Below are positions 36,425 through 44,714 of a stretch of DNA of 64,000 nucleotides, in pieces. The DNA comes from SB11 sp035906255 (GTDB lineage Bacteria > Bacteroidota > Bacteroidia > UBA8524), in assembly GCA_035906255.1 (NCBI GenBank), contig JAMIFM010000020.1, forward strand, positions 62,001-126,000, in the 5' to 3' direction. The translations under genes and the position numbers were made by a program. Below the pieces are notes generated by a model that did not search any database, was not told the origin of the DNA, and saw nothing but the letters and a program-made list of their open reading frames with translations. Position 1 is the stretch's first letter; the number at the start of each line of letters is the position of its first letter.

Positions 36425-37492
36425 TTATTGTTTAACTGCCAACACCCAAGCTGCGCTGTTGTTTTCTTGGCTGCGCAAGTTGTTAAGGTGGGCTTCGGCC
36501 TCATTGCGCGAAACGTATTGCTCATACCCTACCCTGTATAACGAAGAACCTTGCAAGTTTATGATTTGAGCATCATATCCTTTTTGTTCAAGGGTGTTTA
36601 CAAGGCCTTGGGCGTTGATTTCGCTTTTAAAGGCACCCGCAATAATATAGTAAACCGAATCGGTTTTTGAGGTTTTTGGAGTAATAGTATCTACACGGGG
36701 TTGTGCATCTGTATTTTTTTCTGAACTTTCAGAGTGCAAAGGGGTTGCCTCAGGCACTTCGTGAGTTTGCACCTGTGTGGTTTCTGTTTTGCGGTAAGAG
36801 TCAGATGTGCCTAATCCGTTAGGGGGAAGAATGCTGCCCGTACTGATTTTGGCGTGGTACATAAAATCCTGAAGGATGGCCAATGCCGAAATCACTATAA
36901 GTATGATAAAGGCAACAAATATCCTGCGTAATACAGACGGCTTACGTTTTTGACGAGGCGGCGGTATGGTTGGGGCAGACTGCGGTTGTTTACTTTTTTC
37001 AGAAGCAGGAACTGTTTTGGGCGAAATTGGGTCTTCGCTTTTTACTGACGGTGGAGTTACCACTATCGGTTTTGCAACTGTATTGCCTAATGATAATTTA
37101 CCTAAGCCATACGTTTCGGGCAAAAAGTTTGCATCGGGGTTCGGGGAAAAGACGATGCGCTTTTCTTCGTTCAGCTTCAATGAACCAATCCCTTCAATCG
37201 TAACTGTTTCACCTTGCTGCAACTTACTATGCAACCCGCTTACCCAAGCATTTATTTTATCTAATGCCGAATTGAACCCCACACTTGCTTTTTGGGCAAT
37301 GTGGTGGGCAAGCAACCCATCATTAGTATTAAGGTTTTGATTAAAGGCAATAGTTTTGCGGGCAGGATTAATGTATGCCCCTTGAGTATTAAACTCGGTT
37401 TTTTTGTACGAGGCGACAAAACCACCTAAGCCCGGCACAATTACACAATCGTGCTGGAATAATAAAAGGCTTAAGTAGGGTGTTATTTCCAT
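36425..37492 (-). CDS. HU-fold (CCDC81-like) membrane protein with C-terminal SPOR domain
   Basis: A 355-residue protein of three parts: an N-terminal HU/CCDC81-like domain (about 1-125; FQHDCVIVPGLGGFVASYKK, INPARKTIAFNQNLNTNDGL, VTIEGIGSLKLNEEKRIVFS), a Pro/Lys/Ser linker with a membrane helix (about 190-208), and a C-terminal SPOR domain (about 283-353; YYIIAGAFKSEINAQGLVNT, YRVGYEQYVSRNEAEAHLN). SPOR domains bind denuded peptidoglycan at division sites. The topology puts the HU-like fold in the cytoplasm and SPOR in the periplasm. This domain set is known in Bacteroidota but its function is not settled. Confidence 0.88.
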   Translation of the reverse strand: MEITPYLSLLLFQHDCVIVPGLGGFVASYKKTEFNTQGAYINPARKTIAFNQNLNTNDGLLAHHIAQKASVGFNSALDKINAWVSGLHSKLQQGETVTIEGIGSLKLNEEKRIVFSPNPDANFLPETYGLGKLSLGNTVAKPIVVTPPSVKSEDPISPKTVPASEKSKQPQSAPTIPPPRQKRKPSVLRRIFVAFIILIVISALAILQDFMYHAKISTGSILPPNGLGTSDSYRKTETTQVQTHEVPEATPLHSESSEKNTDAQPRVDTITPKTSKTDSVYYIIAGAFKSEINAQGLVNTLEQKGYDAQIINLQGSSLYRVGYEQYVSRNEAEAHLNNLRSQENNSAAWVLAVKQ

Positions 37493-37502
37493 CGTATCAC
37501 AA

Positions 37503-37510
37503 CAAAGTTA
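37503..37510 (-). promoter_or_regulatory. Candidate -7 promoter box of the HU/SPOR-exbBD-tonB operon
   Basis: On the minus strand the sequence is TAACTTTG, a full TAnnTTTG match, 10 nt before the ATG at 37492. No matching TTG at 17-23 nt was found upstream. Confidence 0.35.
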
Positions 37511-37552
37511 CAACCTTGTTTACTGAAAGTATATTTTTTTATCTGCTAAAAA

Positions 37553-38020
37553 CTATTCAAGATATGAACGCAGCATCCAAGCTGTTTTCTCGTGTTGCTC
37601 CAGCAATCCTGTAAGCAAATCAACGGTGGCCTCATCACCAAACCCATCGCATTCTTCAATAAAACTGCGTAATAACGTAGCTATACTTTCATGGTCGGCC
37701 AACAAGCCACGCACCATATCATCAGCTTTGTGTTTGCCTTCGGCTTCTTTTAAATTGCTAAGTGCCAAAAACTCCTTCATACTGCCCGCAGCAGGATACC
37801 CCACTGTGCGAATACGTTCTGCAATTAAATCTATATTTAACGCAGTAGCGGTGTATTGCCCTTCAAACATCAGGTGCAGGCTGCTAAAATTAGGGCCGGT
37901 TACGTTCCAATGAAAGTTGCGGGTTTTAACGTATAAAATATGCTCATCAGCTAATAAAGTGTTTAGCTTTTTAGCTATGTTGTTTAAGTTTTCTTCTGAA
38001 ATACCAATGTTTGCTTTCAT
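37553..38020 (-). CDS. dps: Dps family ferritin-like DNA-protection protein
   Basis: A 155-residue four-helix-bundle protein. The Dps ferroxidase signature is present: TRNFHWNVTGPNFSSLHLMF followed by EGQYTATALNIDLIAERIRT, with the His and the Asp/Glu residues that bind iron between subunits. The C-terminus (LLEQHEKTAWMLRSYLE) is typical. It oxidises and stores iron and protects DNA from peroxide. It is a single gene between gldH and the HU/SPOR operon, all on the minus strand. Confidence 0.95.
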   Translation of the reverse strand: MKANIGISEENLNNIAKKLNTLLADEHILYVKTRNFHWNVTGPNFSSLHLMFEGQYTATALNIDLIAERIRTVGYPAAGSMKEFLALSNLKEAEGKHKADDMVRGLLADHESIATLLRSFIEECDGFGDEATVDLLTGLLEQHEKTAWMLRSYLE

Positions 38021-38083
38021 ATCGGTGCTGCTTAATTTTATACCAAAGGATATACTAAAGTAACAATATAAAGGCTCGCTTGT

Positions 38084-38560
38084 TTAAAAAACTACATCGC
38101 CTTTTTCAACCGCCATACCAATATTCACCACATCTTTAAGTGTATTGGTACGCATATTCTGCTCAATTTCAAAGTGATATACTCCTGTTTTTTTAGGCAC
38201 AAATTTTTCAGCTATGGGAATGCGGTAAGTAATAATACTTGCCGAGCCTTTACCCGTCCAGCGTCCGTCGGTTTCAGCAAGTTTCAACTCCTGCCTTGTC
38301 ATGGTACTATCGCCCGTAGGACTTTTAGCATACACCAATACGTATAGGTTGCTGTATTCGTAATCAGGCGTAATACGCAGGTTGATAAAAAAATTGTGAT
38401 AATGAGTGGTATCGTTTATTTCAATATCAAATGCCGCGCGGTTTTTATAATGCCAGCCGTCTTCGGGCAAAAACAAATTTTGGTCGTACACTGAACTGCT
38501 GTTGCAACTTTGCATCAACATTGCCACAAGGGCTACTAAAATAACTGCGGTTTTTTTCAC
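38084..38560 (-). CDS. gldH: Gliding motility lipoprotein GldH
   Basis: The GTG at 38560 was chosen because it begins a lipoprotein signal, MKKTAVILVALVAMLMQSC, with the lipidated Cys19; the reading frame is open further upstream but would overlap ricT. The 158-residue length fits GldH. The body is a beta-rich domain (WHYKNRAAFDIEINDTTHYH, YRIPIAEKFVPKKTGVYHFE, NIGMAVEKGD). In Flavobacterium GldH is needed for gliding and T9SS-related function. It begins 10 bp after ricT. A gldH gene argues for a T9SS/gliding-capable Bacteroidota. Confidence 0.87.
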   Translation of the reverse strand: MKKTAVILVALVAMLMQSCNSSSVYDQNLFLPEDGWHYKNRAAFDIEINDTTHYHNFFINLRITPDYEYSNLYVLVYAKSPTGDSTMTRQELKLAETDGRWTGKGSASIITYRIPIAEKFVPKKTGVYHFEIEQNMRTNTLKDVVNIGMAVEKGDVVF

Positions 38561-38570
38561 TACGGCAAAC

Positions 38571-39911
38571 TTACTTTTTCTTACGCCTTCTGCGGTTGTT
38601 ATTATTTCCTTCGTTATTACCGGTTCTTTCAGCACCGTTATCGCGTGGCACGTTATTAGGCCTGTTGTTTTGAGGGGTGGGATTGCGGGGGTTGTTATTC
38701 CCGTTATTTGCATTGTTGCTAACATTGCTGCCATTACCACCATTACCATTACCCCTACCCCCTCTATCATCGCGGCGACGGTTGTTGTTGTTTCGTCGGT
38801 TATTATCCCTGCGGTTATTACCCTTATCCAAACGGGTAAGGTCGTTTTCGCTGATAATATCTTCGTCCATTGAGCGTTGCAAAGCCGTAGTCCCTTTGGG
38901 AGTATCCACCAAAATTTCGCCCTTCTTACCCTCTTTGTTCAATGCGATGATCTCGTTTACTTTCTTTATATCCAAAGGAAACCAATCGGTGCTATTTTCG
39001 TACACAAACCACATCTGACGTTTCAAAATGTCGGTTTTTTGCGAACGGGCATACCCCACTTCGGTCTCAATGGTAACGTTATCCCCTTTAGGAAAATCAC
39101 TCAAGGCTTCAAGGTAAGTGTCTAACTCATAGTTCAGGCAGCATTTTAACCTGCCACACTGCCCTGAAAGTTTAAGCATATTGATAGACAGGTTTTGGTA
39201 GCGTGCTGCTGATGTATTTACCAGTTTAAAATCAGTAAGCCATGTTGAACAACACAATTCCCTGCCGCATGAACCGATACCGCCCAGCCTTGCAGCTTCC
39301 TGACGGTAGCCAATCTGCTTCATCTCAATACGCACTTTAAATTCCTCAGCGTAGCGTTTTATCAGTTCCCTAAAATCCACACGCTCTTCAGCAGTGTAAA
39401 AGAAAGTCACTTTCCGTCCGTCGCCATGAAACTCAATATCACTCAGTTTCATTTGCAAATTCAGTTCAAGAGCAACTGTTCTTGCACGTTCAAGTGTATA
39501 AGCCTCTCTGGCTTTCAGTTCGTCGTATTTCTCAGTATCTTTTTCATTGGCACGGCGGTATATCTTAAACATATTGGGACTATCAGCATCTACCCCGTGC
39601 TTTTTAAGTTGTAGGCGCACCAATTCGCCGCTTAGTGAAACGTGCCCGTAATCGTAGCCGTTTTCAGCCTGCACCACAATCGAGTCACCAATAAAAAGTT
39701 CGAAATTACTGTCGTTACGATAAAACTCTTTTCTGCTTCCTTTAAAGCGTACTTCTACAACATCAAAAGGTTTATAGCCGTTGGGCTGTTCCATATCGCC
39801 CAACCAATCGTACACATTAAGTTTATTACACCCACCGGTGTTGCAGGTGCCGTTATTTTTGCACCCCTTTGGCGAGCATCCCCCGCCCGTTCCGCATGAA
39901 CCACATCCCAT
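38571..39911 (-). CDS. ricT: PSP1-domain protein RicT (YaaT) with Cys-rich start and Asn/Arg-rich tail
   Basis: The start was placed at the ATG at 39911, where a Cys-rich leader begins (MGCGSCGTGGGCSPKGC); the frame is open 43 codons further. The 446-residue protein has a PSP1/RicT core with LGGIGSCGRELCCSTWL and KLSGQCGRLKCCLNYELD, cysteines that can hold an Fe-S cluster in the Bacillus Ric complex. The last 95 residues or so are low-complexity Asn/Arg/Gly (RRDNNRRNNNNRRRDDRGGR, ending NNNRRRRKKK), which suggests nucleic-acid binding. It lies between holB and gldH. Confidence 0.88.
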   Translation of the reverse strand: MGCGSCGTGGGCSPKGCKNNGTCNTGGCNKLNVYDWLGDMEQPNGYKPFDVVEVRFKGSRKEFYRNDSNFELFIGDSIVVQAENGYDYGHVSLSGELVRLQLKKHGVDADSPNMFKIYRRANEKDTEKYDELKAREAYTLERARTVALELNLQMKLSDIEFHGDGRKVTFFYTAEERVDFRELIKRYAEEFKVRIEMKQIGYRQEAARLGGIGSCGRELCCSTWLTDFKLVNTSAARYQNLSINMLKLSGQCGRLKCCLNYELDTYLEALSDFPKGDNVTIETEVGYARSQKTDILKRQMWFVYENSTDWFPLDIKKVNEIIALNKEGKKGEILVDTPKGTTALQRSMDEDIISENDLTRLDKGNNRRDNNRRNNNNRRRDDRGGRGNGNGGNGSNVSNNANNGNNNPRNPTPQNNRPNNVPRDNGAERTGNNEGNNNNRRRRKKK

Positions 39912-40166
39912 ATACGTTTCTTCTCCGTTTAGTAAAATTTTATATGCAGCGGCCGATGGCATATAGGGCAGTTGTTTGATTGACAGAGGTTTACTAATGT
40001 ATTTAGGATTGTTTGGCAGGTATTCGTATTCCATTCCCATCAGGGACCGGTTTTATAAATATCAGGGTGTAAAACACCATGCAGTAATACCTGCTAACGT
40101 ATGCTAAATACTATACCGGGCTTGTTAAAATCAGCTACACCATTCATTCTTTGCCTCTTATCCATC

Positions 40167-41279
40167 TCACCCCGCCTTGGCCGCCAGGTTATTTTTAATT
40201 AGCAAAGATATATTAATTAATGTAATCTTGGCATTAGCGTTCCGTTCAATGTGATAAATGCCGTCGTTAAAGGTATTTGAGATTTTCTCGATAGTTGCGG
40301 GGGTTAAAAAATTGGCAAACTTGCTCACAAAATCGCGTTCCTTTTCGGTTAGTTTCACCAAATGACCATCGGTGTTTTTGTATATTAAACACTCACGGAA
40401 TATATGCAGGCCGTATGCCAAAAAGTGTTTCAGCATTTCGCGACCCAATGTGCTTGCATCATCTATCCACCCTATCACGCCGTTCATGTCGTTTTTGTAG
40501 CACATCAGCATCCAATTACGGAAGCTGTCGAAAAAGTTGTTTTCGGTTTGGCTCAACATCTGAACGGCAAGATTCAAGTTACCCTCACTCAAAAACGCTG
40601 AGGCACGTGCTGCTTCCACTTCTGCACCAAAACGTTCCACAAGAGCCTCTTGAACATCAGTTTGCTGCAAAGCAGGTATTTTAACCAACTGCGTGCGTGA
40701 TTTAATAGTTGAAAGTATCTGCTCATCGCTGTTGGCCACCAGCAAAAACAAGGTTTTTTGAGGTGGTTCTTCTATCAGTTTCAGCAAGGTGTTACCTTCT
40801 TTACCCAAATATTCGGGCATCCACATTATCAATACCTTAAAGTTTCCTTCAAAGCTCTTTAACGATAGCTTTTTAATAATGTTCCGGCACTCATCCACCG
40901 TTATATTTCCCTGTTTGTTTTCGGCCTCCAATGCCATCAGCCAATCAAACACATTCAGGTAGGGATTGCCCAAAAAGGTGGCACGCCACTCTTCCATAAA
41001 ATTGTCAGAAATTTCTTTCGACCCCACTGTAGGAAAAGTAAAATGCAAATCGGGGTGTATAATCTTGCTGTATTTAACACAGTTGGGGCAAGTGCCGCAA
41101 CTGTCATCCTCAGCACGGTTGGCACAGGCTATGTATTGGGCATAGGCAAGTGCTAAGGGTAAATTACCACTCCCTTCGGGACCTAAAAATAGCTGGGCAT
41201 GGGGTATGCGCCCTTCTTTCACTCCTGAAACAAGTTTGGCTTTTACTGCCTGCTGACCTACGATGTCTTTAAATTGCAC
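40167..41279 (-). CDS. holB: DNA polymerase III delta-prime subunit
   Basis: A 370-residue clamp-loader protein of the AAA+ type. The N-terminal part has HAQLFLGPEGSGNLPLALAYAQ, where the usual Walker A lysine is absent, as expected for a non-hydrolysing delta-prime. A four-Cys zinc module is visible (CANRAEDDSCGTCPNCVKY). Further motifs are LLKLIEEPPQKTLFLLVANS and ILSTIKSRTQLVKI with the sensor 1/SRC-like region (here SRT). It opens the sliding clamp at replication forks. It is followed downstream by ricT and gldH. Confidence 0.93.
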   Translation of the reverse strand: MQFKDIVGQQAVKAKLVSGVKEGRIPHAQLFLGPEGSGNLPLALAYAQYIACANRAEDDSCGTCPNCVKYSKIIHPDLHFTFPTVGSKEISDNFMEEWRATFLGNPYLNVFDWLMALEAENKQGNITVDECRNIIKKLSLKSFEGNFKVLIMWMPEYLGKEGNTLLKLIEEPPQKTLFLLVANSDEQILSTIKSRTQLVKIPALQQTDVQEALVERFGAEVEAARASAFLSEGNLNLAVQMLSQTENNFFDSFRNWMLMCYKNDMNGVIGWIDDASTLGREMLKHFLAYGLHIFRECLIYKNTDGHLVKLTEKERDFVSKFANFLTPATIEKISNTFNDGIYHIERNANAKITLINISLLIKNNLAAKAG

Positions 41280-41374
41280 GGGGCGAAGTTAGGCGATTTT
41301 GAGAGTTTGGCGATTTGAAAATTTGAACAGGCACTGTTCCGATATAACACCGGGTTAAAACCTTGGGCTATGGT

Positions 41375-41420
41375 GATTACCCGTACCGTGCGGACTTAAG
41401 TCCGCACGGTACGGGTAATC
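41375..41420. repeat. Perfect 46-bp palindrome
   Basis: GATTACCCGTACCGTGCGGA at 41375-41394 plus CTT is followed at once by its exact reverse complement (41398-41420), giving 23-bp arms with no loop. It lies in the 325-bp gap between holB and the 169-residue membrane protein gene, 26 bp from repeat copy B. No T-run follows on either side, so a simple terminator role is not indicated. Confidence 0.92.
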
Positions 41421-41445
41421 TTAACTATTGATGAACGGTAAAATT

Positions 41446-41554
41446 ACCCTGAATATAAAATTCAGGGCTTTTGTAGATAACGTTCCGAATGGTTTTAACC
41501 ATTCGGAACAAACCACATCCATAGAGACGGGCTTCATGCCCGCCGACACCGCAG
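41446..41554. repeat. Hairpin-rich interspersed repeat, copy B (inverted)
   Basis: Inverted relative of 33014-33122. Its hairpins are CCCTGAAT/ATTCAGGG (41447-41467), GTTCCGAATGGTT/AACCATTCGGAAC (41482-41509) and CGGGC/GCCCG (41528-41542). The two copies agree best in the outer hairpins and in the CCGAATGGTT stem, while the flanks of that stem have changed in both arms together, keeping base pairing. Confidence 0.85.
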
Positions 41555-41604
41555 GTTTAACCCCTCGTGCAAAGATGTAAGCAACAAACCCTTATTTTAG
41601 CTGT

Positions 41605-42114
41605 GTGAATATTTTTAAACCTTACACGGTTGTTGAAGATTCTGCCGAAAGGCTGCACCTAACGGAAAGCAAGAACCGCAGGGTGTTTCTGTATATCTTT
41701 TACAGAATTTACCCTTTCATTTTATTAGTGCTATTAGGTATAGTATCTGTTGTTGCAGGTCAAGAATTACCCTTGCCCCTCATTGGTGCATTACTTCTAT
41801 TGGTTTTAGTGCTGATTGTTTTGTTGTTGAAGCAAAAAGTGGTGTATGAGGTATGTATTGAACGAAACAAAATAACGGTTACCTACAACCGTTTAATGGG
41901 AAACATTACGACTGAATTGCCAACAGACGCAGCCGATTATATACGCTACACACACAGGGGCGGACGCGGCGGCGGTATGTTTTACGACCTTATACTGAAA
42001 GACGGCAGTAAGCACCGCATTATTTCTATCCCAATTTTGTTTATGGATACTAAGCGACACGAAGAAATTGCAAGGCGTGTAAGTAGCATCACAGGATTGG
42101 AGACTAAACAGTAA
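41605..42114 (+). CDS. Hypothetical two-helix membrane protein (paralogue 1)
   Basis: A 169-residue protein starting at GTG, not assigned to a known family. It opens with MNIFKPYTVVEDSAERLHL, has two adjacent membrane helices (about 28-49 and 54-75), then a cytosolic-type domain of about 90 residues (KQKVVYEVCIERNKITVTYN, MFYDLILKDGSKHRIISIP) that resembles bacterial PH-like (bPH) domains in layout. The next gene is a clear paralogue with the same start and layout. The GTG start is supported by that match. Confidence 0.7.
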   Translation: MNIFKPYTVVEDSAERLHLTESKNRRVFLYIFYRIYPFILLVLLGIVSVVAGQELPLPLIGALLLLVLVLIVLLLKQKVVYEVCIERNKITVTYNRLMGNITTELPTDAADYIRYTHRGGRGGGMFYDLILKDGSKHRIISIPILFMDTKRHEEIARRVSSITGLETKQ

Positions 42115-42165
42115 ATGCGTTATTGGCTTTAATTCCATCACAATAAACAACCCCTAAATTTGGGG

Positions 42166-42173
42166 TATCTTTG
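42166..42173 (+). promoter_or_regulatory. Candidate -7 promoter box
   Basis: TATCTTTG fits TAnnTTTG and lies 5 nt before the GTG start at 42179, as also seen for the box in front of rpe. This implies a nearly leaderless transcript. Confidence 0.35.
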
Positions 42174-42178
42174 CATGA

Positions 42179-42673
42179 GTGAATATATACAAGCCCTACA
42201 AAGTATTAGAAGATAGCGTCCAAAAACTACACCTTAAACAAACTAAACTACGACGAGTATTATTGTTTATTTTATACCGATTGTTCCCAATAATTTGCGT
42301 ATCGTTTCATTTTTATATAATAATTAGCACAATAGATACAGTTTCCTTAAAATGGGGATACCTGTATTTTGCTGCTGCTTTTATGGTGTTATGTTTAGTA
42401 TTTAGCCAGAAAGTTATTTATGAAGCTGAAATTACCCCCTACTACATCAAAGTCATCTACGGTACTTATCACGGGATAGTTATTGCTACATATCCAATTG
42501 ACGACGTAAAACACTTTAGCCAAGGTGTAGGTAAAAATTGTATTTTCATCAATCTAGAACTTAAAAATGGGAAAAAGAAACTTCTTCTTCTATTTTCATC
42601 ATACAAACGGCGCAAAAAATTTCAGGCTATTCTCAACCGACTCTCTGAAATAACAGGCTTACAAACATATTAA
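42179..42673 (+). CDS. Hypothetical two-helix membrane protein (paralogue 2)
   Basis: A 164-residue paralogue of the upstream protein, also beginning at GTG (MNIYKPYKVLEDSVQKLHLK). It shares the two-helix hairpin (about 27-50 and 55-75) and the C-terminal domain (SQKVIYEAEITPYYIKVIYG, FINLELKNGKKKLLLLFSSY) ending with ITGLQTY, against ITGLETK in paralogue 1. The codon use is more AT-rich than in its sister. No function is known; a tandem duplication is the simplest origin. Confidence 0.7.
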   Translation: MNIYKPYKVLEDSVQKLHLKQTKLRRVLLFILYRLFPIICVSFHFYIIISTIDTVSLKWGYLYFAAAFMVLCLVFSQKVIYEAEITPYYIKVIYGTYHGIVIATYPIDDVKHFSQGVGKNCIFINLELKNGKKKLLLLFSSYKRRKKFQAILNRLSEITGLQTY

Positions 42674-42761
42674 ATGACAATGGCTTATATAATAAAGTAG
42701 ATATTGACCAGTTATTACATCACCAATCATTGACCTAAGAAATAAATATCTTTGCCTAAGT

Positions 42762-43511
42762 ATGCAGCCCAAGCTATCCATTATCACAGTTACCTACAAT
42801 GCCGAACGGTTCTTAGAGCCTACCATACAAAGTATTGCCGCCCAAACATACCCCAACATTGAATATGTGATTGTTGATGGTGGCAGTAAAGACAGTACCG
42901 TGGATATTATAAAAAAATACCCCAATGTGGTAACCCGTTGGGTAAGTGAACGCGATAACGGGCTGTACGATGCCATGAACAAAGGCTTGCAAATGGCTAC
43001 GGGTGATTACGTAATGGCATTGAATGCAGGCGACCTGCTGAATGCTCCTGATACGCTTGAAAAAACGTTTAGCCATTGCACAGGTGAAGATGTTTTGTAC
43101 GGTGACACTAAAATTATTGACACTAACTACCAATTTGTAGGTATGCGTCATTTCACCCCGCCTGAGCATTTAACTTGGAAAAGTTTTCAGCAAGGGATGG
43201 TGGTTTGTCACCAATCGGTTATCAGCAAAAAGGAAATTACCCCCACTTACAATTTAGATTATAAAATTGCTGCCGATATTGATTGGGCGATACGTTTATT
43301 AAAAAACAGCAAAACAGCCAAAAATGTGCATACCATAATTACCCAATTTATGCAAGACGGGGTGAGCACCCAACACCGCTGGGCAGGTGTACGTGAGCGT
43401 TTTAGGGTGATGATTAATTACTACGGCTTGTTTACTACCCTTTTTAATAATATTTGGCGTGGTGCTAATTATTTTCTAACCCTGCGCTTTTTAAAAAATG
43501 TGAGGAAATAG
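42762..43511 (+). CDS. Family 2 glycosyltransferase
   Basis: A 249-residue GT-A fold enzyme. The nucleotide-sugar motifs are LSIITVTYNAERFLEPTIQS, YVIVDGGSKDSTVDI and a DxD-like site in VMALNAGDLLN. An acceptor-side Asp region follows (KIAADIDWAIRLL). No membrane helix. It likely adds a sugar to a surface glycan or lipid. No other glycan genes are next to it. A TATCTTTG box at 42747-42754 sits 7 nt before the ATG. Confidence 0.92.
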   Translation: MQPKLSIITVTYNAERFLEPTIQSIAAQTYPNIEYVIVDGGSKDSTVDIIKKYPNVVTRWVSERDNGLYDAMNKGLQMATGDYVMALNAGDLLNAPDTLEKTFSHCTGEDVLYGDTKIIDTNYQFVGMRHFTPPEHLTWKSFQQGMVVCHQSVISKKEITPTYNLDYKIAADIDWAIRLLKNSKTAKNVHTIITQFMQDGVSTQHRWAGVRERFRVMINYYGLFTTLFNNIWRGANYFLTLRFLKNVRK

Positions 43512-43539
43512 CCTTGCAGTATTGCTTGGCATAAATAGT

Positions 43540-43547
43540 TATCTTTG
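43540..43547 (+). promoter_or_regulatory. Candidate promoter of the ATPase/TOPRIM-like pair
   Basis: TATCTTTG matches the -7 consensus 11 nt before the ATPase ATG, and a TTG at 43514-43516 lies 23 nt upstream, within the reported 17-23 nt spacing. It gives the pair its own transcription start. Confidence 0.4.
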
Positions 43548-43558
43548 TTTATACCACT

Positions 43559-44713
43559 ATGAAAAACAACATTAAAGAACTTGAGATTAAAAATTTTAAG
43601 TCGATAAAGCATATAAAGTTTAATCCCAAACGGGTAAATGTGATTATTGGTAAACCCAACGTAGGAAAGTCAAATATTTTGGAAGGGATGTCGCTTATGA
43701 CAGCATTGTATAACACAAACAACAATAATCCCTTCTTTATGAGTGATAAAATTTTACGCTACTCGGACATGTTTAATCTCTTTTATGATGAAAATACTGA
43801 AGAGACTATCATGATTAATTCTGTCTCTTCATATGGAGAATCAAACGTGACTATCGATTATGATGGCCATTTATTTACTTATGTATCATTAGATAATCGA
43901 ATAAAAAGAAAAATTATTGAATATTCAGATATTCTCTCAAAAGAAATAATAAGAGACTTTTTTTTCAACTATAATGGGAACAACGCTTATAAAAGTCTGG
44001 TTCAAGAGTCAGGATTTTTATACTTAAATAATTTTTTTGGCCAATATTATAAAGACGGAGTCAAAAATCAATCCACTCCCTTATACTTATCAAATGCTAT
44101 TATAAAAAATCCAGTTAAGAGATATTCCTATCAACATTTTGAGAAGTATAATGGTTTATTTAGGGTTTTTCTTGAACCTCCATTTGGAGAAAATTTATTT
44201 ACTGTTTTAAATAATAATAAAGAACTTCTAAATGAAGTTGGCGGTTTTATTGAAGAACAAGGCCTTGAATTTGTTTTAGATAAAAAGGAAAACAAGTTTA
44301 TCATTCAAAAGAAAATAGACAGGATTGTTTATCAGGTTCCTTATTCAAATATTGCAGATACGTTACGCCATGTTATCTTTTACTTAGCAGCGATAGAAAC
44401 CAATAAAGATTCTGTATTGTTATTCGAAGAGCCGGAGGTACACTCTTATCCCCCATACATTAAAATGTTGGCTGACAGAATTGTACTGAACGATGAAAAC
44501 CAGTATTTTATTTCTACGCACAGCCCGTATATGCTGAATACACTGATTGACAGTTTAGGAGATGATGAGCTAAATGTGGTGCTGACGTATTACGAGGACT
44601 ACCAAACTAAAATTAAGATTTTAAGTGCTGAGGAATTAGCAGAAGTACAAGAATGGAAAACGGATATTTTCTTCAATATCGACCGATTTATTAATCATTT
44701 GCAAGAGAAATAA
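43559..44713 (+). CDS. RecF/OLD-like AAA ATPase of a probable defence pair
   Basis: A 384-residue ABC-type ATPase. Walker A is GKPNVGKSNIL (31-41), preceded by the family opening IKELEIKNFKSIKHIKFNP. Walker B and the H-loop are near the end: DSVLLFEEPEVHSYPPYIKM (about 284-303) and YFISTHSPYMLNTLIDSL (about 319-336). This is the AAA_15/AAA_21 layout of OLD, RloA, AriA and PtuA proteins. The insert between the motifs is unusually AT-rich at DNA level: 27 G or C in 43861-43980, about 22%. A TOPRIM-like partner starts 1 bp after the stop. A role in phage defence is inferred from this arrangement. Confidence 0.87.
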   Translation: MKNNIKELEIKNFKSIKHIKFNPKRVNVIIGKPNVGKSNILEGMSLMTALYNTNNNNPFFMSDKILRYSDMFNLFYDENTEETIMINSVSSYGESNVTIDYDGHLFTYVSLDNRIKRKIIEYSDILSKEIIRDFFFNYNGNNAYKSLVQESGFLYLNNFFGQYYKDGVKNQSTPLYLSNAIIKNPVKRYSYQHFEKYNGLFRVFLEPPFGENLFTVLNNNKELLNEVGGFIEEQGLEFVLDKKENKFIIQKKIDRIVYQVPYSNIADTLRHVIFYLAAIETNKDSVLLFEEPEVHSYPPYIKMLADRIVLNDENQYFISTHSPYMLNTLIDSLGDDELNVVLTYYEDYQTKIKILSAEELAEVQEWKTDIFFNIDRFINHLQEK

Positions 44714-44714
44714 G

